A stretch of DNA of 64,000 bases, from positions 930,001 to 994,000 of the forward strand of contig NZ_CP096205.1 in the NCBI RefSeq assembly GCF_023195775.1, read 5' to 3'. This stretch comes from Flavobacterium azooxidireducens. Lineage in GTDB: Bacteria > Bacteroidota > Bacteroidia > Flavobacteriales > Flavobacteriaceae. Position numbers and translations under genes: made by a program. Positions within the stretch are counted from its first letter, which is position 1; each line of letters opens with the position of its first letter. The notes below the pieces were generated by a model. It did not search any database, was not told the DNA's origin, and saw only the letters and a list, made by a program, of their open reading frames with translations. Positions 17,787 through 27,229 of the stretch are shown here, piece by piece.

Positions 17787-19556
17787 ATGAAATTTTTAGG
17801 AAATGTATTAGCCACCATCATAGGATTATTTGTATTCTTTATGATATTATTTTTTGGTATAATGATTGTTGGAGCAATTGCCGGCAGCGGTTCTGATGTT
17901 GCAAAAGTAGAATCTAATTCCGTTTTGGTTTTAGATATGGAAAATGTATCGTTAGATTATACCGGAAAATTTACCGATCCTTGGGTAACTATTTTAAATG
18001 AAGAAGCCTCAGTTGGTTTAATTGATGTGTTAAACGCTGTTGATAACGCCAAAACCGATGATAAAATCAAAGGAATTTCTATCTTAAACAGCAAAAGCAG
18101 TTTAGGATTAGCTCAATCGAAAGCGTTGAGAGACAAATTGATTGACTTTAAAAAAACAGGAAAATTTATTGTTTCCTATGCAGATTATTTTACGCAAGGT
18201 GAATACTACATTAATTCTGTTGCTGATACGATTTATATGAATCCTGTGGGTGAAATGGACTTTAAAGGTCTTGCTTCTGAAATCATGTTTTTCAAAGACA
18301 TTCAGGAAAAAACCGGCGTAAAAATGGAAGTAATTCGTCATGGAAAATACAAAAGTGCAGTTGAACCGTTTTTGGAAAACGAAATGAGTGACGCCAACAG
18401 AGAACAAATTTCGGCTTTATTGAACTCGGCTTGGAGTTCAATTGTAAGTGATATTTCTAAAAGCAGAAATATTTCGGTAGATTCATTAAACAGTATTGCA
18501 AATAAACTATCGGCTAGAACTCCTGAAATGGCTAAATCTAAAAAACTAATTGACAAAATTGGTTATGAAGATCAGTACCACGACGGAATTAAAAAAGCCT
18601 TGAAAGTAAAAAAAGACGAAGACTACAAAAGCATAGCTATTATGGATTATGCTAAAAACGTTTCGAAAACCCCTCAAAACGTAGATTCTAAAGACAAAAT
18701 CGCCATTATTTATGCTCAAGGTGAAATCATGGGTGGCGATGGCGATGTGAATGTGATTGGCGAAGGTGCTATGAGAACTTCATTGCAAGAAGCCAGAAAA
18801 GATGAAAAAGTGAAAGCCATTGTGATTCGTGTTGACAGTCCGGGTGGTAGTGCTTTGACATCGGAATTAATTTGGAGAGAAATTGAATTAACCAAAAAAG
18901 TAAAACCGGTTGTGGTTTCTATGGGTAATTTAGCTGCTTCGGGTGGTTATTATATTGCTTGTAATGCCGATAAAATTATTGCAGAACCCAACACAATTAC
19001 CGGTTCGATTGGTGTGTTTGGTGTATTGCCGAATATGACCGAATTGTCTAAAAAAATCGGAATTAGCACCTCGCAAGTAAAAACCCACGATCATGCTATT
19101 GGCTACAGCCCATTTAAACCGATTGATGAAAAGTTTAAAGAAATAACGACAGAATCTGTAGAAAACATTTATACTATTTTCGTAAACCGCGTTGCTACCG
19201 GAAGAAAAATGACTTTTGAACAAGTAGATGCCATTGCCCAAGGAAGAGTTTGGACCGGAACTGAAGCATTGCAAAATGGTTTGGTTGACAAATTAGGTGG
19301 TTTAGATATAGCATTAAGCGAAGCTGCTACGTTGGCAAAAATAAAAAAATATAAAACCGAAAACTATCCCGAATTTGACAAGTCGTTTATGCAATTTTTA
19401 AGTGACAAAAATGGCATTCCGTTTATGAAATCGAAAGAAGCTATGATTAAGGAAGAAATTGGCGAAGAAGCTTATCAAACACTACAACAAGTAAAAAGAA
19501 CAACGGCTCGAACCGGCATTCAAACGCTGATGCCTTTTGAGTTAAAAATTAAATAA
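17787..19556 (+). CDS. sppA: Signal peptide peptidase SppA, 67-kDa type (S49)
   Basis: SppA degrades signal peptides left in the inner membrane. This 589-residue form has an N-terminal transmembrane segment (about 8-33) and two tandem S49 domains, as in the E. coli 67K enzyme. The catalytic Lys lies in RHGKYKSAVEPF (Lys189). The nucleophile Ser lies in GNLAASGGYYIACNAD (Ser385). RVDSPGGSALTSELI forms the oxyanion-side loop. Length matches the double-domain family. It is a single gene with its own terminator. Confidence 0.93.
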   Translation: MKFLGNVLATIIGLFVFFMILFFGIMIVGAIAGSGSDVAKVESNSVLVLDMENVSLDYTGKFTDPWVTILNEEASVGLIDVLNAVDNAKTDDKIKGISILNSKSSLGLAQSKALRDKLIDFKKTGKFIVSYADYFTQGEYYINSVADTIYMNPVGEMDFKGLASEIMFFKDIQEKTGVKMEVIRHGKYKSAVEPFLENEMSDANREQISALLNSAWSSIVSDISKSRNISVDSLNSIANKLSARTPEMAKSKKLIDKIGYEDQYHDGIKKALKVKKDEDYKSIAIMDYAKNVSKTPQNVDSKDKIAIIYAQGEIMGGDGDVNVIGEGAMRTSLQEARKDEKVKAIVIRVDSPGGSALTSELIWREIELTKKVKPVVVSMGNLAASGGYYIACNADKIIAEPNTITGSIGVFGVLPNMTELSKKIGISTSQVKTHDHAIGYSPFKPIDEKFKEITTESVENIYTIFVNRVATGRKMTFEQVDAIAQGRVWTGTEALQNGLVDKLGGLDIALSEAATLAKIKKYKTENYPEFDKSFMQFLSDKNGIPFMKSKEAMIKEEIGEEAYQTLQQVKRTTARTGIQTLMPFELKIK

Positions 19557-19562
19557 TTATAG

Positions 19563-19600
19563 AAACCTGACAGCAACTAAAAACTGTCAGGTTTTTTTAA
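19563..19600 (+). terminator. Terminator of sppA
   Basis: AAACCTGACAG (19563-19573) pairs with its perfect complement (19584-19594), followed by a T7 run. The CCTGACAG arm resembles the palindrome at 45161-45195. Confidence 0.88.
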
Positions 19601-19652
19601 TTTAGTTAACAACTGTTTCCTTTCTAATTTATTATTTTTGTTAAAAAAAGAT

Positions 19653-20342
19653 TTGGAAACAAAAGACAAGTTGTTTGCCTATAAAATTTATTTCACGCTG
19701 GGAGCCATGTTCATTGCTTCGTTGGTGGTGTCGAATTTAATTTTTCAGAAATTTTTTTATTGGGATTTTTTCGGTCTTTATCGGTTTGAGATTTCGGTGG
19801 GAATTTTGCCCTACCCGATTACTTTTTTAATTACTGATATAATCTCGGAAGTTTACGGGAAGAAAAAGGCCAATCAAGTGGTGACCACGGGAATTTTTGC
19901 CTCAGTGTTTTCGTTGTTGATAATTTATGTGGCGAATGCTGCTCCTGCGATAGAAAATTCTCCGGTTGATGATGTTTTGTTTTCTAAAGTTTTTGGACAA
20001 ACTGCTCTTGCTGTGCTAGCCTCGATGATTGCTTATTTGGCGGCACAATACATCGATATTTATATTTTTCACTTTTGGAAAAAAGTAACCAAAGGAAAAA
20101 TGCTTTGGGTGCGAAATAACTTTTCTACTTTTACATCACAATTTGTTGATACATTTGCGGTATTATTTTTGCTATGTAGTTTTAAAATATTGAGTTGGGA
20201 TTTGTTTCCCGGATTATTACTGAGCGGTTTTTTGTTTAAAGTGCTGATAGCCATTCTAGACACACCCGTTTTGTATGTTGCGGTGTATTATTTTCAAAAG
20301 CGATTTAACCTTGCTCGTGGCGAAGAGCTAAGTTTGGAATAA
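19653..20342 (+). CDS. Queuosine precursor transporter (YhhQ/VUT family)
   Basis: This polytopic inner-membrane protein has about six transmembrane segments and takes up queuosine precursors such as preQ0/preQ1. Diagnostic stretches are SLVVSNLIFQKFFYW, GILPYPITFLITDIISEVYG and KKKANQVV, then an aromatic segment with DTFAVLFLLCSFK. No ATG precedes the first transmembrane helix. The TTG at 19638 is the last part of a TATTTTTG -7 element (19633-19640) and is unlikely to be transcribed. The TTG at 19653 or the next one is the likely start. A structured spacer follows the gene. Confidence 0.85.
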   Translation: METKDKLFAYKIYFTLGAMFIASLVVSNLIFQKFFYWDFFGLYRFEISVGILPYPITFLITDIISEVYGKKKANQVVTTGIFASVFSLLIIYVANAAPAIENSPVDDVLFSKVFGQTALAVLASMIAYLAAQYIDIYIFHFWKKVTKGKMLWVRNNFSTFTSQFVDTFAVLFLLCSFKILSWDLFPGLLLSGFLFKVLIAILDTPVLYVAVYYFQKRFNLARGEELSLE

Positions 20343-20351
20343 CCGCTGAAA

Positions 20352-20445
20352 ACGAAAATGGAAACCCGCCTAGCCCTGACCGACTGGTTAGCTCTCGTTT
20401 TTTTAAACGAGACTAGAAAGGAGGGCAGGAATTACGGAACCAAAC
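20352..20445 (+). ncRNA. Candidate structured RNA element
   Basis: The spacer between the transporter and AsmA genes has nested pairing. GCCCT (20373-20377) faces AGGGC (20422-20426), enclosing an ACC/GGT mini-hairpin and a strong TCTCGTTT/AAACGAGA hairpin (20393-20412). It is GC-richer than other spacers and has no ORF. Flavobacteria carry conserved elements with a similar AGCCCTGA...GCTC...GGGCAGGA layout. The Flavo-1 RNA motif is one named possibility, but I cannot confirm the match. It may be a small RNA or a 3'/5' UTR structure. Confidence 0.4.
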
Positions 20446-20484
20446 ACAACTATAGATTCGCTCCATATAAATAAATGTAAAATT

Positions 20485-23091
20485 ATGATTAAGAAAATTT
20501 TAAAAGGTTTAGGTATTTTTTTGTTGGTAGTCATTATTGCTTTGGCTGCTGCACCGTTTTTGTTTAAAGACAAAATCAAGCAATTAGTGTTGAAATCGAT
20601 TAACGAAAATGTGGATGCCAATGTGGCGTTTGAAAATGTGAGTTTGAGTTTGTTTAAGAGTTTTCCGCGTGCCAATGTAACGATTGACAAATTGAGCATT
20701 ATTAATAAAGCTCCGTTTGAAGGCGATACGCTGTTTTATTCAGGTGAATTGAACCTGAAAATGTCGGTGAAAGAATTGTTTAAATCGGATGGAGAAGCGA
20801 TGGAATTGGAATCGTTTTCGAGTGTGGATGGCATTGTGAACATCATTTTTAACAAAGACGGAATTGGCAATTTTGATATTGCTATGAAAGATGATCAAGA
20901 AGAAAAACCTTCGGACAGCAAGCCTTTTGCGATGAATATTCAGAGTTATTCGATTGAAAATTTGAAATTTACTTTTTTGGATGAAAGTTCAAAAATCAAG
21001 ATGGTTGTTGATAAAATTAATCACACCGGAACCGGAAATTTTGCAGCATCTAAATTGGATTTAGATACTGAAACCAACGCCATGATGAGTTTGGATATGG
21101 ACAAAACCAATTATATGAAAGACGTTTCTTTAACGTTGGATGCCGTGTTGGGAATTGATTTGGAAAACAGCAAATATGAGTTTAAAGACAATGAAGCATT
21201 GATTAACAAATTGCCTTTAAAATTTACAGGTTTTATTCAATTGGTTGAAGCCGGACAACAATATGACTTAACGTTTAACACCCCAACCTCATCGTTTAAA
21301 AACTTTTTAGGATTGGTTCCGTCGGCATATAAAGGTGATTTAGATAAAATTCAAACTACGGGAGATTTTAAAGTTTCGGGTTTTGCAAAAGGATTGTATT
21401 CTGAGACAACGATTCCGAAGTTTAATTTGGAAATTGCATCTAACAATGCATCATTTAAGTTTCCTGACTTACCTAAAAAAGTGGAAAACATCGTTATTGA
21501 TACAAAAATTAAAAACGAAACCGGCTTGATGAACGACACGTATGTGAACATCGATAATTTGTCGTTTAAGATTGATCAAGATGTTTTTAATGCGAAGGCA
21601 AATATTAGAAATGTTTCAGAAAACCCGTTGGTTGATGCGGCTTTGAAAGGAACAATTAATTTAGGAAACCTCAGCAAAGCCTATCCAATTAAGTTAGACA
21701 CGCCGCTTTCAGGAATTTTAAAAGCAGATGTAACAACAAAATTTGATATGCAATCGGTGGAAAAAGAGCAATACCAAAACATTCAAAATGCAGGATTGGT
21801 AAGTGTTACCGGATTTAAATATACCGATGAAAACGGAAAAGGAATGAACATTAGCGAAGCGATTGTTCAGTTTAATCCAAGTACGTTGAACCTACAGAAA
21901 TTTGCGGCACAAACCGGAAAAAGCGACATTAATGTTAATGGTATTTTAGAAAATTTCTATGGTTATTTATTTAACGATCAGAATTTGAAAGGAAATTTCA
22001 ACATGAGTTCTAATCAATTGGCTGTGAATGATTTTATGACAACAGAAGAACCAACCAAAGAAGGTCAGAAACCAAGCGAAGCCATGAAGATTCCTGCTTT
22101 TTTAGATGTTACGTTAAACGCAAAAGCCAACACTGTTTTGTATGATAATTTAACGTTGAAAGATGTTTCAGGAAAGTTAATTGTGAAAGATGAACGAGTT
22201 ACCTTAGAAAATGTGAAAACAAACATTTTTGGTGGTATGATTGGTGTAAACGGAAATGTTTCCACCAAAACAAAAGTGCCAACATTTGCGATGAATTTGG
22301 ATTTAAGTTCAGTAAACATTAGTGAAACATTTACGCAATTGGATATGATGAAAAGCATTGCTCCGATTGCTAATATCATCAATGGAAAATTGAATTCTAC
22401 TATTAAACTTTCAGGTAATTTGGATGCGAAAGAAATGACACCGGATTTAAAATCTTTAACAGGAGATTTGGTTGGGCAGTTACTTTCTACAACGGTGAAT
22501 GCTTCCAACTCAACTTTGCTTAGTGCTTTGGACAATCAAGTGAATTTTATTGATTTGAAAAAAGTAAATTTGAATGATTTAAAAACAAGTTTATCCTTTG
22601 AAAACGGAAAAGTAAACGTGAAACCGTTTGACATCAAATACCAAGACATCACTTTAAATGTGGGTGGTTCACACGGTTTTGATCAAGCAATGAATTATAA
22701 TGTAAAATTTGATGTACCGGCTAAATATTTGGGAACAGAAATTAATAGTTTAATTGCAAAATTATCTCCGGCCGATGCTGCTAAAGTAGAATCAATTCCG
22801 ATTACGGCATTGCTTACCGGTAATTTTTCTAATCCAAAAATAAGTACTGATACCAAACAAGCCACAACAAAATTAGTGAATCAATTAGTGGATTATCAGA
22901 AACAAAAACTTATAAACCAAGGAACTTCTGCTTTGGGCAATTTGTTAAACCAAAACAAAGACCCGAAAGACACTACAAAAACCACAACTCCGGCAACCAA
23001 AGAAGAGGTGAAAACCAAAACTGAAGAAGCTGTGAAAGATAAAGTGAAAGAAGGTTTAAACAGTTTATTTAATAAAAAGAAAAAAGAGTAA
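20485..23091 (+). CDS. AsmA-like family protein
   Basis: This 868-residue envelope protein has one N-terminal membrane anchor (about residues 3-27, IFLLVVIIALAAAPFLF) followed by a long periplasmic beta-rich chain. It is typical of AsmA/TamB-type proteins now thought to carry lipids between membranes. AsmA-like features include FKDKIKQLVLKSINENVDA after the anchor and LSLFKSFPRANVTIDKLSI. Near the C-terminus are LSGNLDAKEMTPDLKSLTGD and INSLIAKLSPADAAKVESIP, and the tail is Lys-rich. Length fits bacteroidetal AsmA-C proteins. It is a single gene ended by a strong terminator. Confidence 0.85.
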   Translation: MIKKILKGLGIFLLVVIIALAAAPFLFKDKIKQLVLKSINENVDANVAFENVSLSLFKSFPRANVTIDKLSIINKAPFEGDTLFYSGELNLKMSVKELFKSDGEAMELESFSSVDGIVNIIFNKDGIGNFDIAMKDDQEEKPSDSKPFAMNIQSYSIENLKFTFLDESSKIKMVVDKINHTGTGNFAASKLDLDTETNAMMSLDMDKTNYMKDVSLTLDAVLGIDLENSKYEFKDNEALINKLPLKFTGFIQLVEAGQQYDLTFNTPTSSFKNFLGLVPSAYKGDLDKIQTTGDFKVSGFAKGLYSETTIPKFNLEIASNNASFKFPDLPKKVENIVIDTKIKNETGLMNDTYVNIDNLSFKIDQDVFNAKANIRNVSENPLVDAALKGTINLGNLSKAYPIKLDTPLSGILKADVTTKFDMQSVEKEQYQNIQNAGLVSVTGFKYTDENGKGMNISEAIVQFNPSTLNLQKFAAQTGKSDINVNGILENFYGYLFNDQNLKGNFNMSSNQLAVNDFMTTEEPTKEGQKPSEAMKIPAFLDVTLNAKANTVLYDNLTLKDVSGKLIVKDERVTLENVKTNIFGGMIGVNGNVSTKTKVPTFAMNLDLSSVNISETFTQLDMMKSIAPIANIINGKLNSTIKLSGNLDAKEMTPDLKSLTGDLVGQLLSTTVNASNSTLLSALDNQVNFIDLKKVNLNDLKTSLSFENGKVNVKPFDIKYQDITLNVGGSHGFDQAMNYNVKFDVPAKYLGTEINSLIAKLSPADAAKVESIPITALLTGNFSNPKISTDTKQATTKLVNQLVDYQKQKLINQGTSALGNLLNQNKDPKDTTKTTTPATKEEVKTKTEEAVKDKVKEGLNSLFNKKKKE

Positions 23092-23108
23092 AAAAAGAAT
23101 AAAAAAGC

Positions 23109-23145
23109 AACCCCAAATTGAAACGTGCAATTTGGGGTTCTTTTT
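23109..23145 (+). terminator. Terminator of the AsmA-like gene
   Basis: AACCCCAAATTG (23109-23120) pairs perfectly with 23128-23139 and is followed by CTTTTT. Confidence 0.88.
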
Positions 23146-23165
23146 AAACTAAATAACTAACTCTA

Positions 23166-23711
23166 CTATTCTGTTTGTAAACTCACAAACAATTTAATTT
23201 CTTCATTTATTTTTATCATACCTCCTATTTTTTTTGGAGGAGTGAGATTGAAATCGCTGAACTGTAATGTTATATTTCCAATCAATTGATTTCTATCATA
23301 CTTCAAAGGGAGATTTTTATATATTTTTTGTTTTCCAACCAAGTTCAATGTTAAATCGCAACTGTAATTTTCATTATTCTTTCTAAAATTTGATAACTCA
23401 ATTGTTACGTTAGGAAATTCTTTTTCTTTTAATGTTTTTCTAAAATCATTGTTTAGAATAAAATTACCACATCCAAAACTTTTGACCGGAACACTGTGTG
23501 AGATTTTCTTCGTTCTTTTGGGTTGATTAAAAAACAGCGTGTCTTTAGCATTCATATCGTAGTTACATTCAAAACCTCCAATTGAAGTAGTACCTTGAAC
23601 AGTGAACTGTTTTGTACTGACCAACAGATAATCTTTAGGTGTTGAAAACAGTGCTGCTGTTACAACTAATATGAGACCAAAAACACGCATATTGTTTGTT
23701 TTAGAATGCAA
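23166..23711 (-). CDS. YceI-like secreted protein
   Basis: This 181-residue secreted protein has the YceI lipocalin-like pattern. STKQFTVQGTTSIGGFECNY comes near the start, and a beta segment DLTLNLVGKQKIYKNLPLKY follows. The C-terminus has GNITLQFSDFNLTPPKKIGGMIKINEEIKL, where FSDF-L-PP is the family-typical ending. Family members bind isoprenoids or other hydrophobic ligands in the periplasm. The ATG at 23711 overlaps the porin gene end by 11 bp. The ATG at 23690 (MRVFGLIL) is an alternative that gives a cleaner signal peptide. It is the last gene of a YceI-porin-YceI operon. Confidence 0.72.
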   Translation of the reverse strand: MHSKTNNMRVFGLILVVTAALFSTPKDYLLVSTKQFTVQGTTSIGGFECNYDMNAKDTLFFNQPKRTKKISHSVPVKSFGCGNFILNNDFRKTLKEKEFPNVTIELSNFRKNNENYSCDLTLNLVGKQKIYKNLPLKYDRNQLIGNITLQFSDFNLTPPKKIGGMIKINEEIKLFVSLQTE

Positions 23712-24987
23712 TTACTGCCTCGGCAACAAATCCACTAAACTTTCCTTCGTTTAAGATATTTGTTTTAGCATAACCATCATACTTTTGATTAACATATTCA
23801 AATTTAACCAAAATGTTTTTTGTCATAAACCAACCGCCACCAATATTGAAACGAGTCACGTCTACATCTTCGCTGGCTGCAGTTTCTCCAGTTACGTTGT
23901 TGTAACGACCGGCCACATAAAGGTTTTCATTTTTACCGAAACGGTAGATTAACTCTGCTCCAAGTTGAGTAAAATCTCTTTCATCTACTTCTGCTCTTGT
24001 TTTTCCGCTTACTTTTTCAACCATACCAAAGAACTCTAATCCTTTGTATTTCACAAATGGATTAATCATAATTGCTGTTAACTCATTTGTAAAACCAGGA
24101 GTAATTAAACCTGAAGAGTAATTTGCAGAAGATGTAGCCAATGTGTTTTCCATTACAAAGTAATATCTAGATCCTGCACGGTCACCTCCGTAAAGGTATG
24201 TTCTTGCAGATTGAGCAGTGTTATACAAAGATCCTGTTAATCTGAATCGTAAATCGGTGTTCAATTGTTTATCATAACCTATTTTTGCCATTACAGATGG
24301 ACTTGTTACGCCGGGAGCATTGGTTGTTTGGTTTAATTTACCGTTTGTGGCACCAACCATTCCAATCCAGCCGTTTTTGCGGTAGTATAGTTCTGCACCA
24401 ACTTCTGTTGTAAAAGCATCCATGATATAGTTACCCACAAATGGATTATAAATCGCTAAGGCATTGTCTGATCTTCTAAAATGAGCATCACCATAATTGT
24501 TTTCCATGTGACCAATTTTGATGGTAAGATTTTTCATTGTTTCTGCCATAAATCCTTTGCTGATAAAGTCTAATTTATCAATTTGAATATATCCACCTTT
24601 TACATAAGGTTCCGGGTGGTGACGAGAAGAAAGATAGGTTCTTAAGTGAAGGTTTACACCATCATACAAAGCCACATCAATATCTAAATTGGCTGTTGCT
24701 AAGTTAAAGTTGTTACCCAAGTTTACTAATTGATTGGTGTTAACATTATTTGCATTTAAAACTACATCGGCATTATTTTCATGATCTAATGCTTGGTATT
24801 GCAAAGCAAATGCTCCGCCAATTCTTACTTTCACGTTTTCAAACGTAGATGTTGTGTCTTTTGGAGCCTCAAACATGGATAATCCAGTTTTATCATAAGG
24901 CCGCCAATTGTCTAATTGATACTGTTGTTTTTGTGCTATAGCTAATGTACTTATCAATACAAGAGCAAGTGTAAATAGATTTCTCAT
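23701..24987 (-). CDS. Outer-membrane porin-like beta-barrel protein
   Basis: This 428-residue outer-membrane protein has a signal peptide ending at about residue 18 (STLAIAQ). Many alternating amphipathic strands follow, and the C-terminal strand ends in Phe (FVAEAVIAF), typical of barrels. The segment VKVRIGGAFALQYQALDHEN resembles phosphate-selective or OprP-like porins of Bacteroidetes. Flanking YceI-like genes suggest a shared regulon, perhaps for an envelope stress or small hydrophobic substrate. The substrate is not readable from sequence. It is 30 bp upstream of the 25018-25587 gene's end and probably co-transcribed with it. Confidence 0.8.
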   Translation of the reverse strand: MRNLFTLALVLISTLAIAQKQQYQLDNWRPYDKTGLSMFEAPKDTTSTFENVKVRIGGAFALQYQALDHENNADVVLNANNVNTNQLVNLGNNFNLATANLDIDVALYDGVNLHLRTYLSSRHHPEPYVKGGYIQIDKLDFISKGFMAETMKNLTIKIGHMENNYGDAHFRRSDNALAIYNPFVGNYIMDAFTTEVGAELYYRKNGWIGMVGATNGKLNQTTNAPGVTSPSVMAKIGYDKQLNTDLRFRLTGSLYNTAQSARTYLYGGDRAGSRYYFVMENTLATSSANYSSGLITPGFTNELTAIMINPFVKYKGLEFFGMVEKVSGKTRAEVDERDFTQLGAELIYRFGKNENLYVAGRYNNVTGETAASEDVDVTRFNIGGGWFMTKNILVKFEYVNQKYDGYAKTNILNEGKFSGFVAEAVIAF

Positions 24988-25017
24988 TTTTTAATTAATT
25001 AGAGGTTGAATTTAGAT

Positions 25018-25587
25018 TTATTTGAATTTTAGTGTAAAACTTATTTTAACATCATCACCGGTTTTAACGGTTCCCATTAAAGCGGTTGGTGGTGTGATTT
25101 TGTAGTCGGTCAATTTAAAAGAATAACTTCCTTCCAAAACAGATTGACCTCCTATTGTAGTTTCTTTGATTTTTAACGTTACCGATTTGGTTGCTCCTGC
25201 GATGGCGAATGTTCCGGTAAAATTCCAAGTACCATCAGCATTTTTAGTTGATGATTTTAAATCAAATTTTACAGTTTTAAATTGATTCGTTTTTAATGCT
25301 TTGTAGGCATTTTTGTCCATTCCGCCTTTACCACTTTTGATGCTTTCGGCCGGCATTTCTACTACTAGAGAATTAATAGTTATCAATTTATTTCCTTCAG
25401 CAGTTGCTACCAATTTTCCGGTAGCCGATTCTGAAACCATATCCCAATCGTGCAAACTGGAAGTTCCGGAAATTTTTAATTGTGGTTTTGCATCAAGTGT
25501 AAGTGTCTTTTGAGCGAAACCGAAGGTAGAAGTTGCTATGAAAATCAATAGCAAAATGCCTTTTTCTAGGTTGAATAATCGTTTCAT
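25018..25587 (-). CDS. YceI family protein
   Basis: This 189-residue secreted protein starts at the ATG at 25585-25587 (MKRLFNLEKGILLLIFIAT). The longer frame up to 25644 lacks a signal peptide at its front. After the signal, LKISGTSSLHDWDMVSESAT matches the YceI opening (S-LHDW). MPAESIKSGKGGMDKNAYKAL and ITPPTALMGTVKTGDDVKI complete the lipocalin-like barrel. It is the first gene of a three-gene unit with the porin and a second YceI-like gene, which share only distant similarity with each other. Confidence 0.85.
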   Translation of the reverse strand: MKRLFNLEKGILLLIFIATSTFGFAQKTLTLDAKPQLKISGTSSLHDWDMVSESATGKLVATAEGNKLITINSLVVEMPAESIKSGKGGMDKNAYKALKTNQFKTVKFDLKSSTKNADGTWNFTGTFAIAGATKSVTLKIKETTIGGQSVLEGSYSFKLTDYKITPPTALMGTVKTGDDVKISFTLKFK

Positions 25588-25719
25588 AATTGTGAGGTTT
25601 TGAATTATGAGACAAATTTCCGCCCAAATAAGCGTAAAAAACATGACGAATGTCAGTCTTTATATAGAATTTTATATATTATTTAAAGGATAAAGCTTCG
25701 AAATCGTAATAGTTAACAA

Positions 25720-26514
25720 CTAGATTTGAATTTTAACAACATACCCTTCAAAGGTTCGGATATTAAAAACAGTTCCATCTTGAAAGAGTAGATATTGACC
25801 TTTAATTCCTGAAAGTTTTCCTTTAAAGTTTGGAATTTTATCTAAACTTAGACTCGTTACTTTTTTAGGATAAGCTAATACAGGATAGTGCAGTTCAACT
25901 ATATTTGGATGTTGATCTGAGAAATATTCTTTTACTTCTTGTGGTAAATAAGTTCCCGCTTTCAGTCTTTCTTGAATTAAGTCAACTTGAAGAATTTCAT
26001 TTTTGAGCATTTTTTGCCAGTTTGTTTTGTCAACATATTGGTTTTTTAAGGCAACTTCGGCAATTCCGGCCAAATAGCGATTGGGAACTTCCACAATAGG
26101 AATGGCTTGTGAAGCTCCTTGATCTATCCAGCGGGTGGGCACTTGTGTTCCTCGGGTTACGCCAATTTTAACTTCGCTTGAAAGGGCCAAATACAAAACA
26201 TGCGGTTGCAATTGTACTTTTTTTTCATACACCAAATCACGGTCTTCAATGTCTAAATGAGCCGTGCTTAACTCTGGTTTCATAATCCAATCACCCACTG
26301 CCGGACTCGACATAAAACAATCATAACAAAAACCTTGACGGAAAATTTTCTTTTTCTTTCCGCAATTTAAACATTGATAACCTTGAAATGTAATTTCCAT
26401 TTCTTTGTCTAACAATTGATTGAGGTTTAAAAAACTGTTTTCAAACACCAAATAATATTGAATTGGATTACCGAGTTCGGTTTGCATTTTCGTTAGAACG
26501 CCTTCGTATGTCAT
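25720..26514 (-). CDS. DUF2797 family protein with zinc-ribbon motif
   Basis: This 264-residue cytoplasmic protein matches the DUF2797 pattern. An N-terminal beta region leads to a four-Cys cluster (CLNCGKK... GFCYDCF, about residues 48-67). Next comes ADSP-like SSPAVGDWIMKPELSTAHLD, and then the GIY-YIG-like core VLYLALSSEVKIGVTRGTQVPTRWIDQGA. The core suggests a nuclease-related fold, but no activity is established. It is a monocistronic gene divergent from the amidase gene. Confidence 0.75.
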   Translation of the reverse strand: MTYEGVLTKMQTELGNPIQYYLVFENSFLNLNQLLDKEMEITFQGYQCLNCGKKKKIFRQGFCYDCFMSSPAVGDWIMKPELSTAHLDIEDRDLVYEKKVQLQPHVLYLALSSEVKIGVTRGTQVPTRWIDQGASQAIPIVEVPNRYLAGIAEVALKNQYVDKTNWQKMLKNEILQVDLIQERLKAGTYLPQEVKEYFSDQHPNIVELHYPVLAYPKKVTSLSLDKIPNFKGKLSGIKGQYLLFQDGTVFNIRTFEGYVVKIQI

Positions 26515-26603
26515 TTTTGAATTTGCTATTTGTAAGTGGAGTTAACAATAATTTTACTAATTTAGCGTAAATATAGGAGTTGTTAACCAATAATTCAATT
26601 ACC

Positions 26604-27218
26604 ATGAAAAACCTCATCAAAATTATTTTCGTTTTAGCAGTCTTCTTAAATTTGTCATTCACATCAGATGATAATAAAAAAATTACCGTAATTATTGATG
26701 CCGGACATGGTGGTCACGATCATGGTTCAACTTCTGAATTAGTGTTGGAAAAAGAATTAATGAAGCAGATTTCAGACAAAATCAATGTTTTAAACACCAA
26801 TACTGAAGTTACTTTTCTTTTTACAAGAACAGATGATTATTTTTTATCGTTAAAAGATAGAGTAGAATTTATTACTATTCACAAACCTGATTTAGTTATT
26901 TCGCTTCATTCTAATTACACTAAAAATGAAACAGCAAGTGGCGTTGAAGCTTTTGTTTCAGACAAATCAGTTGCTTTTGAAAAATCAAATGAATTAGCTC
27001 TTAAACTTGTAGATGAAATTGCTCAAAACACATCGATGAATAATCGCGGAGTTAAAAATGCTCCTTTTTTATTACTTAGTAAAACTGAAGTTCCGGCTAT
27101 CACATTAGAATTAGGTTTTCTTTCAAACGAAGAAGATAGAAAATTTATCACTAGCGAAGAAGGTCAAAACAAAATTGCACTTACCATTATCGATTTTGCA
27201 TCAAAATTAAAACAATAA
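26604..27218 (+). CDS. N-acetylmuramoyl-L-alanine amidase (Amidase_3)
   Basis: This 204-residue periplasmic cell-wall amidase cleaves between muramic acid and L-Ala. The ATG at 26604 starts a signal peptide (MKNLIKIIFVLAVFLNLSF), so the earlier start at 26580 is rejected. Zinc ligands are visible in IIDAGHGGHDHGS (His) and KEL (Glu), and in SLHSNYTKN (His). The catalytic Glu is in TLELGFLSNEED. TRTDDYFLSLKDRVEF is family-typical. It is short, with no extra binding domains. The GH3 gene follows 11 bp later and may be cotranscribed. Confidence 0.92.
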   Translation: MKNLIKIIFVLAVFLNLSFTSDDNKKITVIIDAGHGGHDHGSTSELVLEKELMKQISDKINVLNTNTEVTFLFTRTDDYFLSLKDRVEFITIHKPDLVISLHSNYTKNETASGVEAFVSDKSVAFEKSNELALKLVDEIAQNTSMNNRGVKNAPFLLLSKTEVPAITLELGFLSNEEDRKFITSEEGQNKIALTIIDFASKLKQ

Positions 27219-27229
27219 TCAACTAAACA

